From the NCBI GenBank assembly GCA_026075535.2, contig AP026545.1:868001-932000 (forward strand): a DNA stretch of 64,000 nucleotides, read 5' to 3'. This document shows positions 52,020-62,920 of this stretch, piece after piece. Every line of letters begins with the position of its first letter. The stretch's first letter is position 1. Position numbers and translations under genes: made by a program. This stretch comes from Tricholoma matsutake. Its lineage: Eukaryota > Basidiomycota > Agaricomycetes > Agaricales > Tricholomataceae. The notes beneath the pieces are model-generated. The model had not been told where the DNA came from. It was given only the letters and a program-made list of their open reading frames with translations, and made no database searches.

Positions 52020-52829
52020 TCAAACTGTGGCATGAATTTTGCCACCTGTTTCTCTCCCTTTGCAGTGTACTGTCGTCTTCTGTTTGTTGTTGACAACATC
52101 ACCTTGTCCCTGATTTCTAGTTTTGGTTCTGCTCCTTGTGTATGCTGCCTGCAGCACCTTCACTTTCAGCAAATTATCCTGTGCCTCACAGATGTCTAGT
52201 TGTAGCTGATCAATCAGCTCCCTGGCTCTCAGCTCCTCTGGCATTGATGTTGCTACTGGCAAAATCAGCAGTGGGATCAGATGTGGGCTTTGTCCCATCC
52301 ATAGTTGGAATGGTGAAAACCCCATTGATTTGTTTATCGTGTTCACTGAACTCATGGTAGTGCTCTTGCCCATCCCTTCTGTGTTCTGGCAACATAGTAG
52401 CATAACACCTGATTTATCATCTTGTTTGTTCGCTCTGATACACCTGTCTGGGGGTGATATGCCATGGACATTTTCAGTTTGACTCCTGTCAACCAATGCA
52501 AGGCCTTCCAGAATTTCGACATGAATAGCTTGTCCCTATCTGATATGATGTCCAGTGGCAGTCCATTTTCACAATACCAGAAATTGAATTTTTTTTTTTG
52601 CAAGGTCCTCTGCCATAATATCTGTCCATGTTGCTATCACTTGGATGTCTGTGCCCAAGCGATCTGTCATATTCAGGATGCAGTTGAAATTATTATTTTC
52701 TGGTAGTGGGCCAATGAAATCCATTGCCACTGAGTCCCCATGCTGATCCGGCATGGGCAGTGGATGCAGTGGGCCCGCCAGCCTACTTGTCCTAGTCTTG
52801 TTCTGCTGGCATTCGGAGCAGCTTGGCAC
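52020..52829 (-). pseudogene. Element F integrase
   Basis: CSECQQNKTRTS (zinc region end), AMDFIGPLPENNNFNCI (first Asp), FWYCENGLPLDIISDRDKLF (second Asp), AYHPQTGVSERTNK (Glu) and SMGFSPFQLWMG. Breaks occur at a T homopolymer near 52588 and near 52380. Confidence 0.85.
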
Positions 52830-52847
52830 ATATGCTTCCTCCAGGTC

Positions 52848-53639
52848 TCACTGCATGTTCAGCCAGTAGTACGACTTGTGTAGTGACCCATACAATTTTT
52901 CAAACCCAAAATGACCCAATGTGTCATGCACCAGGCAGAACAGTGACTCACAAATTGATCCCACTGTGGGAATCACCAAGCAGTTACCAATGAACAGCAG
53001 TTCATCTCTTTTCTGCATGCTTGGCATCCCTGGTGCAGCCACTATCAGTTTCTTGCACCACTTATCTTCTTTGTATCCTTTTACAATTGATTTGTAAAAC
53101 AGCATGTCATTTGCGATCAACAGTATGGCGGTCATGGCTTGTGTCATTGCTATATCTGTTTCAGCTAATGCATGTGCACAGAACAGTGGACAGTTTGGCG
53201 ATGCCAGCAATATCACATTAACAGACATCATTTTGTCATCTTCACAGTAATCATATGGTCTGTGAGCTAAGTGAATTGCTGACATGCTGTCAGAAGCAAT
53301 CTCGACTGGCAGCCTCAACAGTGCATCTGCCACTGTGTTGTCATCACCCTTGATGTACACAATCTTTGCGTCGAATTGCGACATAAATTCCATCCACTGC
53401 GCCTGTCTTTGTGACAAGTCTGGCTGTGTTTTGAAATTCTCCAGTGTTCTGTGGTCAGTGAAAATTGTGAAGGTGCTCCCTACCAGGTCCACACACCATT
53501 TCCAAAGTATGCATATTATTGCTAGCATTTCCTTTTTGTGCACTGGATAATTTAGTTCTGCTCCTTTGAAAGTCATTGAGTCAAATGCTACTGGCTTTGC
53601 TGTTTCCCAAGATTTGCCAAAGGACAGCATGGCACCCAA
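52848..53639 (-). pseudogene. Element F RNase H and linker
   Basis: ELNYPVHKKEMLAIICILWK, IFTDHRTLENFKTQPDLSQR, FMSQFDAKIVYIKGDDNTVA, then a linker ending in the integrase zinc region HDTLGHFGFEKLYGSLH. The strand of conserved residues is continuous for 263 codons. Confidence 0.87.
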
Positions 53640-53672
53640 GCAGTATTCGCTAGTGTCAGTTGTTACAGATAT

Positions 53673-54802
53673 TCAACTTTCCATATCATTATGGTCAATC
53701 GTTGTTAAGCAGTCGCGACCCACTAAGATCACCTTGATAGCTTCAAATGCTGTCTGATGCTCGTTAGTCCATGGAGGAAAATTATGGTTTGCCTCCTTTG
53801 CTGTTAACAGTGTTAATACTGCTGTGTGTGTGGCCAGATCTGGCAGAAACATTGCCAAGTAGCGGACCAGGCCCAGGAATCTCCTGACATCCATCGCTGA
53901 GCATGGGTGCAGCCACACCAGTATTTGGTCTGCCTTCTTTGAGTCTGCCTCAATACCCTTTTGCGATATTGTGTGTCCCAAGAAGTTGATGGACGTGCAG
54001 TACAGCTTCGTTTTCTTTGGATTGCAGTACAGTCTTGCCACTTATAACACTGTCAGGATCAGTTGAACATTACAGCGATGCTCATCAATTCTGTTCGACC
54101 AGATTACTATGTCATCTAGGTATACATGACAGATCTTGCCAATGTATTCTTGTAAGGCCACGGATACTCTCTGTTGATGTATTGCTGGTGCATTTCATAG
54201 TCCCATTGGCATTACCAGCCATTCATACAGGCCAAATGGGGTTGTTACCAGTGTCAAGGCCACATTGTCAGGATGCATTCTCATTTGAAAAAAACTGTCA
54301 GTCACATCAATTGTTGACCATATTGAACCTTTCGCACAGTCCACCAGGATATCATCTACTCTTAGCAGGGGATGCATGTCTGTCATTGTGTTCATATTCA
54401 GTTGCCTGTAGTCATTCACCCATCACGGTAGAACTGTCAAATCTGCCTTAGGTATGATGAATGCTGGTGAAGCCCACAGTGAAGATGAAGGTTGTATGTG
54501 TCCCGCATCCAGATGTTTTTGTATGAGAATCCCCCACGCTTTGCAGAATTTTCATGGGCATTGGTAAGTTTTATTGTTTGTTCTGCATTTTTCAGTTTTA
54601 TCTGCACCTGGACATCCATAGGTAGTTGGTTGGCATGTGGGATCGGTTCGAAGATGTCACAGAACTCTTCCTTCAGATTGTCTTCAAGTTGCATGAACAC
54701 TGCCACATGGGTCAACACTTCAACACGTGTGGTTATAGCTCCCACAATATCCCCAGGCTTCAACTCCTCAAAGGTCATTTGTTTCAGACATTGGCTCAGC
54801 AC
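53673..54802 (-). pseudogene. Element F reverse transcriptase
   Basis: Pre-RT segment EEFCDIFEPIPHANQLPMD, then MNDYRQLNMNTMTDMHPLLR, IDVTDSFFQMRMHPDN, FGLYEWLVMPMGL, a TGA at 54197-54195 where the family has Arg, HVYLDDIVIWSN (palm intact, near 54110), and LYCNPKKTKLYCTSINFLGH. Frames change several times. Confidence 0.87.
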
Positions 54803-54988
54803 ATATTTCAGTTCAGCAGTTTTATTTGTTTTGGTGGGGGCAGTGTTACAGGGTTTAACAAATCATATTGCTCTTTTTGTCTATACAGCTACATTCAGAA
54901 TAATCTGTTACAATATTGGTGTGCATAGCAGCATAAGGAATGGTAGTCTGAGAATTATAGGAGTACACAATTGTGGGGAGATAAGCGC

Positions 54989-55195
54989 TCAAACAGTTTT
55001 TGCAGTCCATAGTCCATCTAAAGAAAAAACACACAGCTTCACCCATTCTGTCAGGGTTGTCTTTCTACTTTCTTTCTTGTTCAGTAATGCAACATCAATT
55101 GTCTTGGGCACAGGTAAATGGCAGCAGCATAATCCCAACTGTTTGACTAGGTCTATGCAAATAAGAATGATGTGAGCACCATTGTCAAGCAGCAT
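54989..55195 (-). pseudogene. Element F protease remnant
   Basis: MLLDNGAHIILICIDLVKQL corresponds to the retropepsin DSGA region with Ser changed to Asn. It continues degraded to about 54855. Confidence 0.65.
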
Positions 55196-55390
55196 TGGGA
55201 TGGTAACTGCATTCTATACAGCAGGCCCAGTCATGGCACCTTGCCATCATAGGTGGCATACTTGGAAAGGAGCACTTACCTCTTCATAGCTTTCATCTTT
55301 GTCACTGCCAGTTCCATTCCCAAGCACTGACAATGCCAATGGAAATGTTGCAGCTGTTTCTTCAGCCCATGAGCTGACTGCAGCCATGGG

Positions 55391-56534
55391 TCATCCTCCA
55401 GCTTTTGCTTTTGGTGCACTTGCTGTCATCACTGGTGCTGCAGGTCCATTTACTGCCATCGCAGTGATCGGTGCCAACGGCAGGGCAGTAAGGTGATCAA
55501 TGAGTCCCACATATGTAGCTGCATCTGGGAACCCATAGGGGCATGAAGTGGAGATGTGGTTGATGTTCAGATGGCGGCATTTACAACAGCTGTTTCTGGC
55601 ATTGAGCATTTCAGGCTCTTTGGTGGTCAGGGCTGCTAGGCGACGGATGGAGTTGTTTATAGCAGTACTAGTATCGGTGGGTGGAGCATTTGAGCAGCTC
55701 GAGGGCATGCCTGCGCCCCCATTGAGTCAGCAACACTTGTTGGAGTCTTCTTGCCGGTTGAACACCAGCTCTGCTTCCTCTCACACACGTTTCATGTCTG
55801 CGCATCGGTTTTCATCTATGCACTTACCTTAAGCACCCAGGGTTGTAACTTCAGTGTAGCATTCAGATTCCCAGCAGTGCATCGCCGAGTGAGCTCAGAG
55901 TCTAGTCCAGCCTCTAGTTTGTCACGTAGTGCAGTGTTGGAGAAGAAAGAGGGGGTATTAGCAATGATAGCATTAAGCAATTGCAAATAAGAGAACCAGT
56001 CCCAGAACAATTCATTTGTTTTCATAGTAGCAGAGAGTATGCGACAACGGATGATGGGAACCCAATCAGGGTCCAAGTAGTTCCAACATGAAATCTGTGA
56101 AAGATAGCACCAGGATCCTAACATGGTCCCCTCTGATCCATGTGTGAATCTGGGGATCTCGAAAGGCACCTACAATTTTCAGGACCTGGTCTGCATCTTT
56201 TATTTCTTTCTCATTAAAAAAGGTTCATACAGCATCCTTCAAAATCCCACATCACTTGCACATCAATCTCGCTGGCAGTGAGCACCAGCGATTTCAACTG
56301 GTGCATGTGCTCAACTGCAGCAACTTGGTTTGGAATGTATGACATCGGTATTTGCAAATGTGCAGGGAAATCAAAATCCAATGAAGAGGAGGAGTCAGAA
56401 GTAGCAGGAAAAGTGGTATTTAGAACAGCAGGAGCAGCCAGTGGTGTGTGTGGAGGAGATGGACTTGGTATATGCACATTTAGTGGGGTCGGCATTTGTG
56501 TTTCTATGGGGGTATCTTCCAACAGTGGAGTCAA
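55391..56534 (-). pseudogene. Element F gag
   Basis: N-terminal Pro/Ser/Thr-rich part (56534-56214), then KIVGAFRDPQIHTWI, a capsid-like region with stops, and a zinc-knuckle-like CCKCRHLNINHISTSC near 55590, with Ala/Pro-rich tail. The order matches gags of the E/F lineage. Confidence 0.72.
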
Positions 56535-57603
56535 CAGGGAGCCCAGTATGGGAGACAGGGAACAGTCCCCAACATAATGGCATTTGAGTGCGCCACTGGA
56601 GTGCTAGGAGCAGACAACACACCATGCAACAAATGTGACGACACATGCATGGCAACCAGTTGTTTTTGAGACAGTTTGACCAATAAAAAAAGAGTGGGAC
56701 AGCTAGCAGCTGTGGAACAGTAGTGACAGTTGGCAGGGTGTAGTTTTTGGTCAGTCCTTCAAAAAAAAGTGGAAGCTTACCTCAGCTAAGGTGAGCAACA
56801 CTCAAAAGAGGGCTGAGACAGAAGTAAGACCAGAGTGTATCTGAAAAGGAGTAGTAGGTAATACATGGAGTCACTAGAATGAGAGTGGTGGTGGGAAAAA
56901 GGGAAGTATGGAAAATAGTGTTTAAAGGTCCGGTCTGTAGGACTGAAAAAAAGACCAAAACCGAACTGAATTGGACCGATTAGGACTGGACCAGTGGTCT
57001 ATTTATGGACCGGTCTTTTTCAGTCCAGTTGCTGGTCTTTCATTTTGAAAAATATAGTAGGACCAATAAAAAACCGGTTTCAACCGGTCACTCATCCCAA
57101 AACGTATTGGACCTTACTCCCACACATATTTACTTCATTTTCGGTCCCTGGATCATCAAAAATGGTCAAGAATTGGTTGAGATATGACCAAAAACATTTT
57201 TGTACAAGTATTTTGTTGTATCAGAACAACTTTGATTGCATTGCTTACTACCTGAGCTATAATTTTTTTTTGGACATCTATATGACATCATAAAAATACC
57301 AACAACACACCTAACAATCTGTACCATGTGACTTTATTCATTTAACAGCCCAAATGAGTTGCAACTACAAACTTCAAATTACAAACTACAAACTGTAACT
57401 TGAATGCATGTCCTTTCGGTTTTGGTCATATCTCAATCAAATCTTGATGGAATTGATTAGGTCCTGTTTGGCAACCAAATTTAGCCAGACATCTACAACT
57501 AAACTACAACTAACCATTGTTGATAATGATTATATAATCACATCAATCATAGTATTGATCATACCCTTACACCGCGCACGGCTTCATACTGGTTGCCCTT
57601 GCT

Positions 57604-58870
57604 ATGGAGGTAGATGACGGTAATGATACAGATGGTGGGGGATCTACTACTTCTTCTGAGAGGGATGATGTGGAACATTCACAAAGAACCTCATATCTAA
57701 TGGTTATTATCTCTACTCTTGCAGCCGCTATCACTCATTATGCATCTGGTCTCTATGACAAGCAGGCATATCACACATCGGCTCTCACTGGTCATGCCTG
57801 GGTCCTCGAGTTGCTCACTGGTCACCCTGATTGTATCCAATGTGAACTTGGTGTCAGGCATCATGTATTTCATCTTCTCATTGATAAGCTTCAAGAATTG
57901 GGCCATAGCGATTCACGTTATGTTACTTTGGAGGAACAGCTTGCAATTTTCCTCTACTCGTGTGTGACAGGTCTCTCAACCCATCATGTTGTTGAGAGAT
58001 TTCAGCATACAACTGACACAATTTCTAGGTATGTTTGATTTGATGCTGGCTTTCCCGATTCTCAAGCAGCATACAGATACTTCAAAGCCATGCTTGCAGT
58101 GTTCTCTTCTGCTCCGTTTTACACCACTTATGTCTGAATGCCAACTGCATCTGATCCGGTGCCTCCTGAAATATTCCACAATCCGAAGCGCTACCCATTC
58201 TTCAAGGATGCGCTTGGAGCACTTGATGGGACACACATAAACTGTTCACCCTCAGTACAGGAGCGTGAAGCTGCTCGCAACCGAAAAGGCTTATTGACTC
58301 AGAACTGCCTGGTTGCTTGTAGCTTTGATCTATTGTTTTTGTATGTCCTCAGTGGTTGGGAGGGATCAGCCTCGGATGCGCTAATATTCTATAATGCATG
58401 TCTAACTGACTTCCCCATCCCCAATGGGAAATATTATCTGGCAGATGCAGGCTTTCCTGTATGCGACAAGCTGTTGGTTCCATATCGTGGTGTTCGCTAT
58501 CATCTTGCAGAGTGGGGGCATGCACAGATCTGGCAAGTTCTTTAACAAAGGTTGTTATCCAGTGATTTATTGTCAATGCAGACCTGCAAACAAAGAAGAA
58601 TTATTCAATCTTTGTCATGCCTCTGCTCATAATGTAATCGAGCAAATTTTTGGCGTTTTGAAGCACCGCTTTTGGATTCTCATCATCCCACCTGAGTATG
58701 ATCTTCAAATACAGACACATATTCCCCCCACCCTTTGTGCACTGCACAATTTCATCCATCGGCATGATCCCTCTGATATCAATGACTTTCCTGATACCAC
58801 TGACAATCCAGCTGATCATGCAGATGGCTCTGGAATTGGAGAGCTTGCCACAAGTGCAGTGAGTGCATGA
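57604..58870 (+). pseudogene. Harbinger DDE transposase
   Basis: Exons 57604-58028, 58077-58532 and 58582-58870 with 48- and 49-bp introns; the second intron would be GC-AG (GCAAGT...GCAG). A helix-turn-helix-like N-terminal part has LEEQLAIFLYSCVTGLSTHH. The catalytic part has GALDGTHINC (first Asp), GWEGSASDALIF (second Asp), YLADAGFP and NVIEQIFGVLKHRFWIL (Glu). Two TGA codons interrupt it, at 58135-58137 and across the second splice junction, both at positions where Arg is expected. It is otherwise full length. Confidence 0.85.
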
Positions 58871-59476
58871 GAGCAGGCAAGTGCAGGTAACAAGCGAGAC
58901 CAAATTGCGCAGGACATGTGGAACAGCTACAAACAAATTCTCCGAGAAAGGGGTGAGGTTTGGGAAGATGTACCTACCATTTAATATCATGTGTACTGCG
59001 ACCGTCTATCTTACTCTTGTAACATGCCTTCTCTTTGCTACACTTAAAATATGGCTACCATTCTTTTGTTACCCTCTTGTATCAGCATATGACATATCAA
59101 TTCTATCATGACATCTGTGCAAATTTTATTTGGTAGACAAATTTCCTGCTCATGCACAAAAACATCTACAATTTGACATAAAGGATACACACGTACTACA
59201 TGCTCATTGTTCAATACACTACAGCGCAGTGGCATCATTGGTAGTATCATCAATGGTCACTCCAATTTTAGACAGCTTATGCTTCACCCAAGCCTTCCGG
59301 ACACTTTCAATTGAGATCGAGAGATATGCCTTAGCACTGCCTTCATTTTCCTCCAATATCTCGATCAGCACAGCAAGAACATCAGGTAGCAAGTGTGTTT
59401 ACAACTGTTGAGCATGTTCCACCACTTCACTGATGGTATTTTCGCGATGATCGCGATGAGATAGCTGATCTACATG

Positions 59477-60586
59477 TCACGCTTCATCCAAATTGAGCCC
59501 TCTCCGGTATGATGCACTCAGATCAGCAATGCCATGCCCAATTGATGTTAAGGCAATTGCACCCATCATCCATCCTCGCTTTGCAGATGTAGATGTTGAT
59601 GTTGATAAATGAGATGAAGAAGGTTGAGAGCTTGTGTTTTCGGCTACAGAAAACCGCCGCTTTGATGTGATAGATGGTGAAGCAGGAGGGGGAGTAGGCG
59701 GGGGCTGTCCAGCAAGATTGTTTACATCATTGTGCTCGCTTGCATTACCAGAGACCATATCCACATCACCAGAGCCACCTGTTGCAACACTGGCAGTTGG
59801 CACCCCAGTCAATACAGGGGGTTCCCCATGCTCGGTCACCGAGGCTCCACCTGCAACAGGGTCTCCAGCAGATCCAGCAGATCCCTGGACTGATCCTCCA
59901 GTGCTGGGAGTGACATCGTGATTACCTTGAACAGATCCACCAGCCTGAGTGCTGGTAGCAACACCAGGACTGCTTGGTATGCTTTTTTGCCTTTTGCGAG
60001 ACTTGGCATCAAGAGTTTGACATTATCGTACAGGCTCCACCCCTTCTCGCCATATAGAGATGCTTTGGGATGTTTCTGTACATGATTAGCAAAGATTGAG
60101 AATGATTTTAGGGCACATACCGCGACATAGTCTTTCCAAACTTCTTTGAGATCTGAGGGTGTATCATCTGTGAGGCCCAGGCCATTCTCAGGAGTCCATG
60201 CGATGCTGGAAAGGTTAGTCAGTGGATCCACAATTCCAAATATTTCTTTAATCTAGGAGAGATGTTCAATGATTGTGAACTTGGAGATGATATTTGGAGT
60301 GGCTCACACGTCCCCACTTGGTCTTACAACTGTCAGCTGTCTTCGCAGCACCCTTGGCACTCCCCACCTCTTTGGCAACAGCACTCCATATGGCAGGCCT
60401 GAAGTTCATACCATCACCAGCTTCAGCTTGGTGTGCCAGCAGTGAAGAGATGAGGGCTTGTTCCTCTTCAGGACTCCATGCAGCACGCTTGCTTGGTTCA
60501 GAAGCTTGAGATTGAGCAGAGCTTTTCTTTCTTTTGTGCTCATTGATACCCAATGGCAATTGTAGGTTTGATTGAGATGATGACAC
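59477..60586 (-). CDS. Harbinger Myb/SANT-like DNA-binding protein
   Basis: Starts MSSSQSNLQLPLGINEHKRK. The first exon (60586 to about 60303) holds a Myb/SANT-type region, AAWSPEEEQALISSLLAHQA and IWSAVAKEV...KTADSCKTKWGR. A GTGAGC donor and CTAG acceptor (60252) lead to LKEIFGIVDPLTN, WTPENGLGL and VWKDYVAVCALKSFSIFANH, then further exon(s) with a Ser/Thr/Pro-rich linker and a C-terminal helix GAIALTSIGHGIADLS. Such proteins guide the transposase to the element ends and the nucleus. Exon limits after about 60010 are approximate. Confidence 0.75.
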
Positions 60587-61096
60587 TTTCTAGATCTTGT
60601 CTGCATCATGGGCCGGTACCGGGACAGTATCGATGTGATTACATAATCATTATCAACAACAGTTAGTTGTACATAGTTTAGTTGTAGATGTCTGGCTAAA
60701 TTTGGTTGCCAAACAGGACCTTAAATGTTGGATGAATCTACAGAGAATTAGAATCTGTATCCATAAACACAATATGTATGAGGTAATGCTTATATTTGTT
60801 GAGATACATATGGGTTATTTTGATGATAAATTTTATGACAAAAGACTGGTCCGAACCAGTCTTTTTTTGGTCCATGGACCGATTAGGACCAGTCCTAAAT
60901 GGTCCAGTTGCGGTCCCCCAATATCAGGGTCAGTCCCAGACCGGTTGCAGTTGCCAGTTGCCCCATTTGGAAGTCAAAAACTGGACTGGACTGGACCTTT
61001 AAACACTAATGGAAAAAGGTCTGTGAGTGCATATATATAAGTGAGTAGTCTCAGTGTCAATAGTAGTCAACATGCTGAGTCAGCTCCAGGCTTACA

Positions 61097-62309
61097 CCTA
61101 GCTGCTTCAGCTCCAGCTGCTTGCCTCCATTCTGGGATTGTTCTGGGAGTTATGCAGAATCAACTGATGAATCTATCATTGAATTCTTGCAGACAGTCAG
61201 AGTACATGGTGATTCAGAGACAATTCAATGACAATTCATTGATGGGAATCAGAGTTGAAACTCCACTGAATTGACCCTTTGGATGATCATTAAATCCAGA
61301 TGTTTTAGAAGTATTGCTGTGCATTCCATGACACTGCCACATAACAAGACATGCATGGCCACATTGGATCTATCTATTATCTATTATGGCACAAACAGTG
61401 TAGACACAATAAGTGGAAGATTGACATAAATCCCAAGAGCACTAAGAGAAAGGCAGAGCAAACCCTGTGCAGGAGAATGATCAGGATTGTCAAAGATCAG
61501 GTGTTCCTCCCAGTTTTCTGTCCACTCTACTGGGAATAAATAGCAGAAAGAGAACTAAAAATTGAAGAAATTATCAGCTCTTTCTGCAACAATTTGCTGC
61601 TCATAAAAAACCAGCTTCAAACTGGGGGTTCATCTCTGCAACTACTGTTCATGTCTTTTTGTGTTACCAGTAGTATGGAATTTAGAAATAAGCAAATAAC
61701 AACCATGAACATGCAAATATCTCCCTCTTAGAACAAGATGGATATTGAAATCTACAACACATGAACATGTACAGTACCTGAGCCTGGAGAATGGCATGGG
61801 TATGGGGTATATTGAGGCTACCCTTACCCTTACCATCCAAAACAAGCATTTAAAAGTTTGGTCCAGTCCAGTTTTATGAATGGACCAGAGACTGGACCTA
61901 CCAAAGATAATTTATTAAATGGTCCAGACCAGGAGGAGAAAAAAACTGGTGCAAACTGGTGCAGGCTAATCATGAATCAAATAAGATATAGGCTACATTT
62001 CCTGGGTATGAGACACATGAAACACATCTCAAATAACAGGCTGGAAATGTAGCCAAAGAAAATGCAAACATATTCTGTCTGTAATGTGAAGTAATTGGAC
62101 CACTCCATCACATGTCATGCATGGTAGGGTTGTCTGATCACTTCACATTAGGAAAACATTTGCATGATCATTGGCTACATCTCCAGTCTCTTATACAAGA
62201 CTCACACACCCAGACCATACTCTGAACCAGACCAACACTAGTACTACAACAGGTTTAGGGCAAACAGTGGCTCCTGAACACTGTTTTTTGCATGTTTTTC
62301 AGGAGTTTG
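61097..62309. other. Flank between elements F and G
   Basis: 61097-61265 continues the degraded coiled-coil remnant (IPEWRQAAGAEAARQH on the minus strand). A TTTAAAAGTTTGGTCCAGTCCAG stretch at about 61850-61872 resembles the end of the hAT-like element. An imperfect inverted repeat with arms of about 60 bp lies at 62039-62189 (GGAAATGTAGCC...GGCTACATCTCC). No gene seen. Confidence 0.5.
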
Positions 62310-62920
62310 TGTAAGGGGACAGTCAGCCATGAAGACTCTGCCAGGTTTCTGCACCTCAGGCAACCACCCCTTAGGGTAGATTGTCCCACCAAGAAAGACT
62401 ACCATAAGTAGGCCTAAGACCAGGGGATAGTTCCAAGCTCCATGGTCCTCCCCATGCTTAGACCTGGACATCCCATTCGGAAGCTATAAGGGCAACCTCA
62501 GCCTCTAGCAAAGGGAAATCCAAAGTTAAAATTATACTACATATTACAGGGATTGGAGGCACACCTAGCAAAGGGAAATCTGAAGAGAAAACTCTGAGGA
62601 CCCCTTTGCCAATGCCCAGTATATGTGAAGACTGCAAAAATCAAATAATAATCTAAAAATAGAAAAGGCAGAGATAGGCAGATCAAGGCTGCCAAATGAC
62701 ATCATACCAAGGGGTAGATGTTGGAAGGGGTGCTCTGCCTCTAAATATAAAACTGTCAACATGCACAAATGTGATAGAAAGGGAAATTAGTAATAAAATA
62801 AGGAAAAATCATAGAAAATGAAGAATAGAAGGAAATGAAGTGAGGAAAAATATAGGACAAACATAAAAAATAGGAGAAACACACAGGGCACCCCCCCGAG
62901 TCCCCCCTAGTTCCCTTACA
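62310..62920 (-). repeat. Element G 3' LTR
   Basis: 611 bp with 8-bp inverted ends TGTAAGGG...CCCTTACA and a purine tract (CAGGGGGTGA on the minus strand) immediately inside. The partner LTR lies beyond the window. Confidence 0.8.

Larger units (their letters stand above)
57460..60720. mobile_element. PIF/Harbinger element with transposase and Myb-like gene
   Basis: 3261 bp with long, nearly perfect inverted ends (GGTCCTGTTTGGCAACCAAA) and TTA duplications on both sides (57457-57459; 60721-60723). It encodes the two convergent genes typical of the superfamily: a DDE transposase on the plus strand and a Myb/SANT-like DNA-binding protein on the minus strand. Confidence 0.93.
56916..61008. mobile_element. 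hAT-like non-autonomous element carrying a Harbinger insertion
   Basis: Terminal inverted repeats TAGTGTTTAAAGGTCC, flanked by 8-bp duplications ATGGAAAA (56908-56915; 61009-61016), the length typical of hAT insertions. Without the Harbinger element it is only about 830 bp. Both ends hold many GGACCGGTC/GGTCCAGTC subterminal motifs. No hAT transposase is present, so it relied on an enzyme from elsewhere. Confidence 0.82.
51293..61096 (-). mobile_element. Ty3/gypsy element F, with a DNA-transposon nest in its right LTR
   Basis: LTRs of 226 bp (51293-51518, and 56770-61096 after removing a 4101-bp insertion), flanked by CCTAG (51288-51292; 61097-61101). In element sense: gag, protease, RT, RNase H, integrase, chromodomain, polypurine tract at 51519-51531. 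Strongly degraded. Same lineage as E. No self-priming site is evident: an A/T homopolymer lies where it would be. Confidence 0.93.
56770..61096 (-). repeat. Element F 5' LTR, split by the hAT-like insertion
   Basis: LTR sequence at 56770-56915 and 61017-61096, plus the duplicated 8 bp. After removing the insertion and one copy of the duplication the length is 226 bp, equal to the other LTR. Confidence 0.92.
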
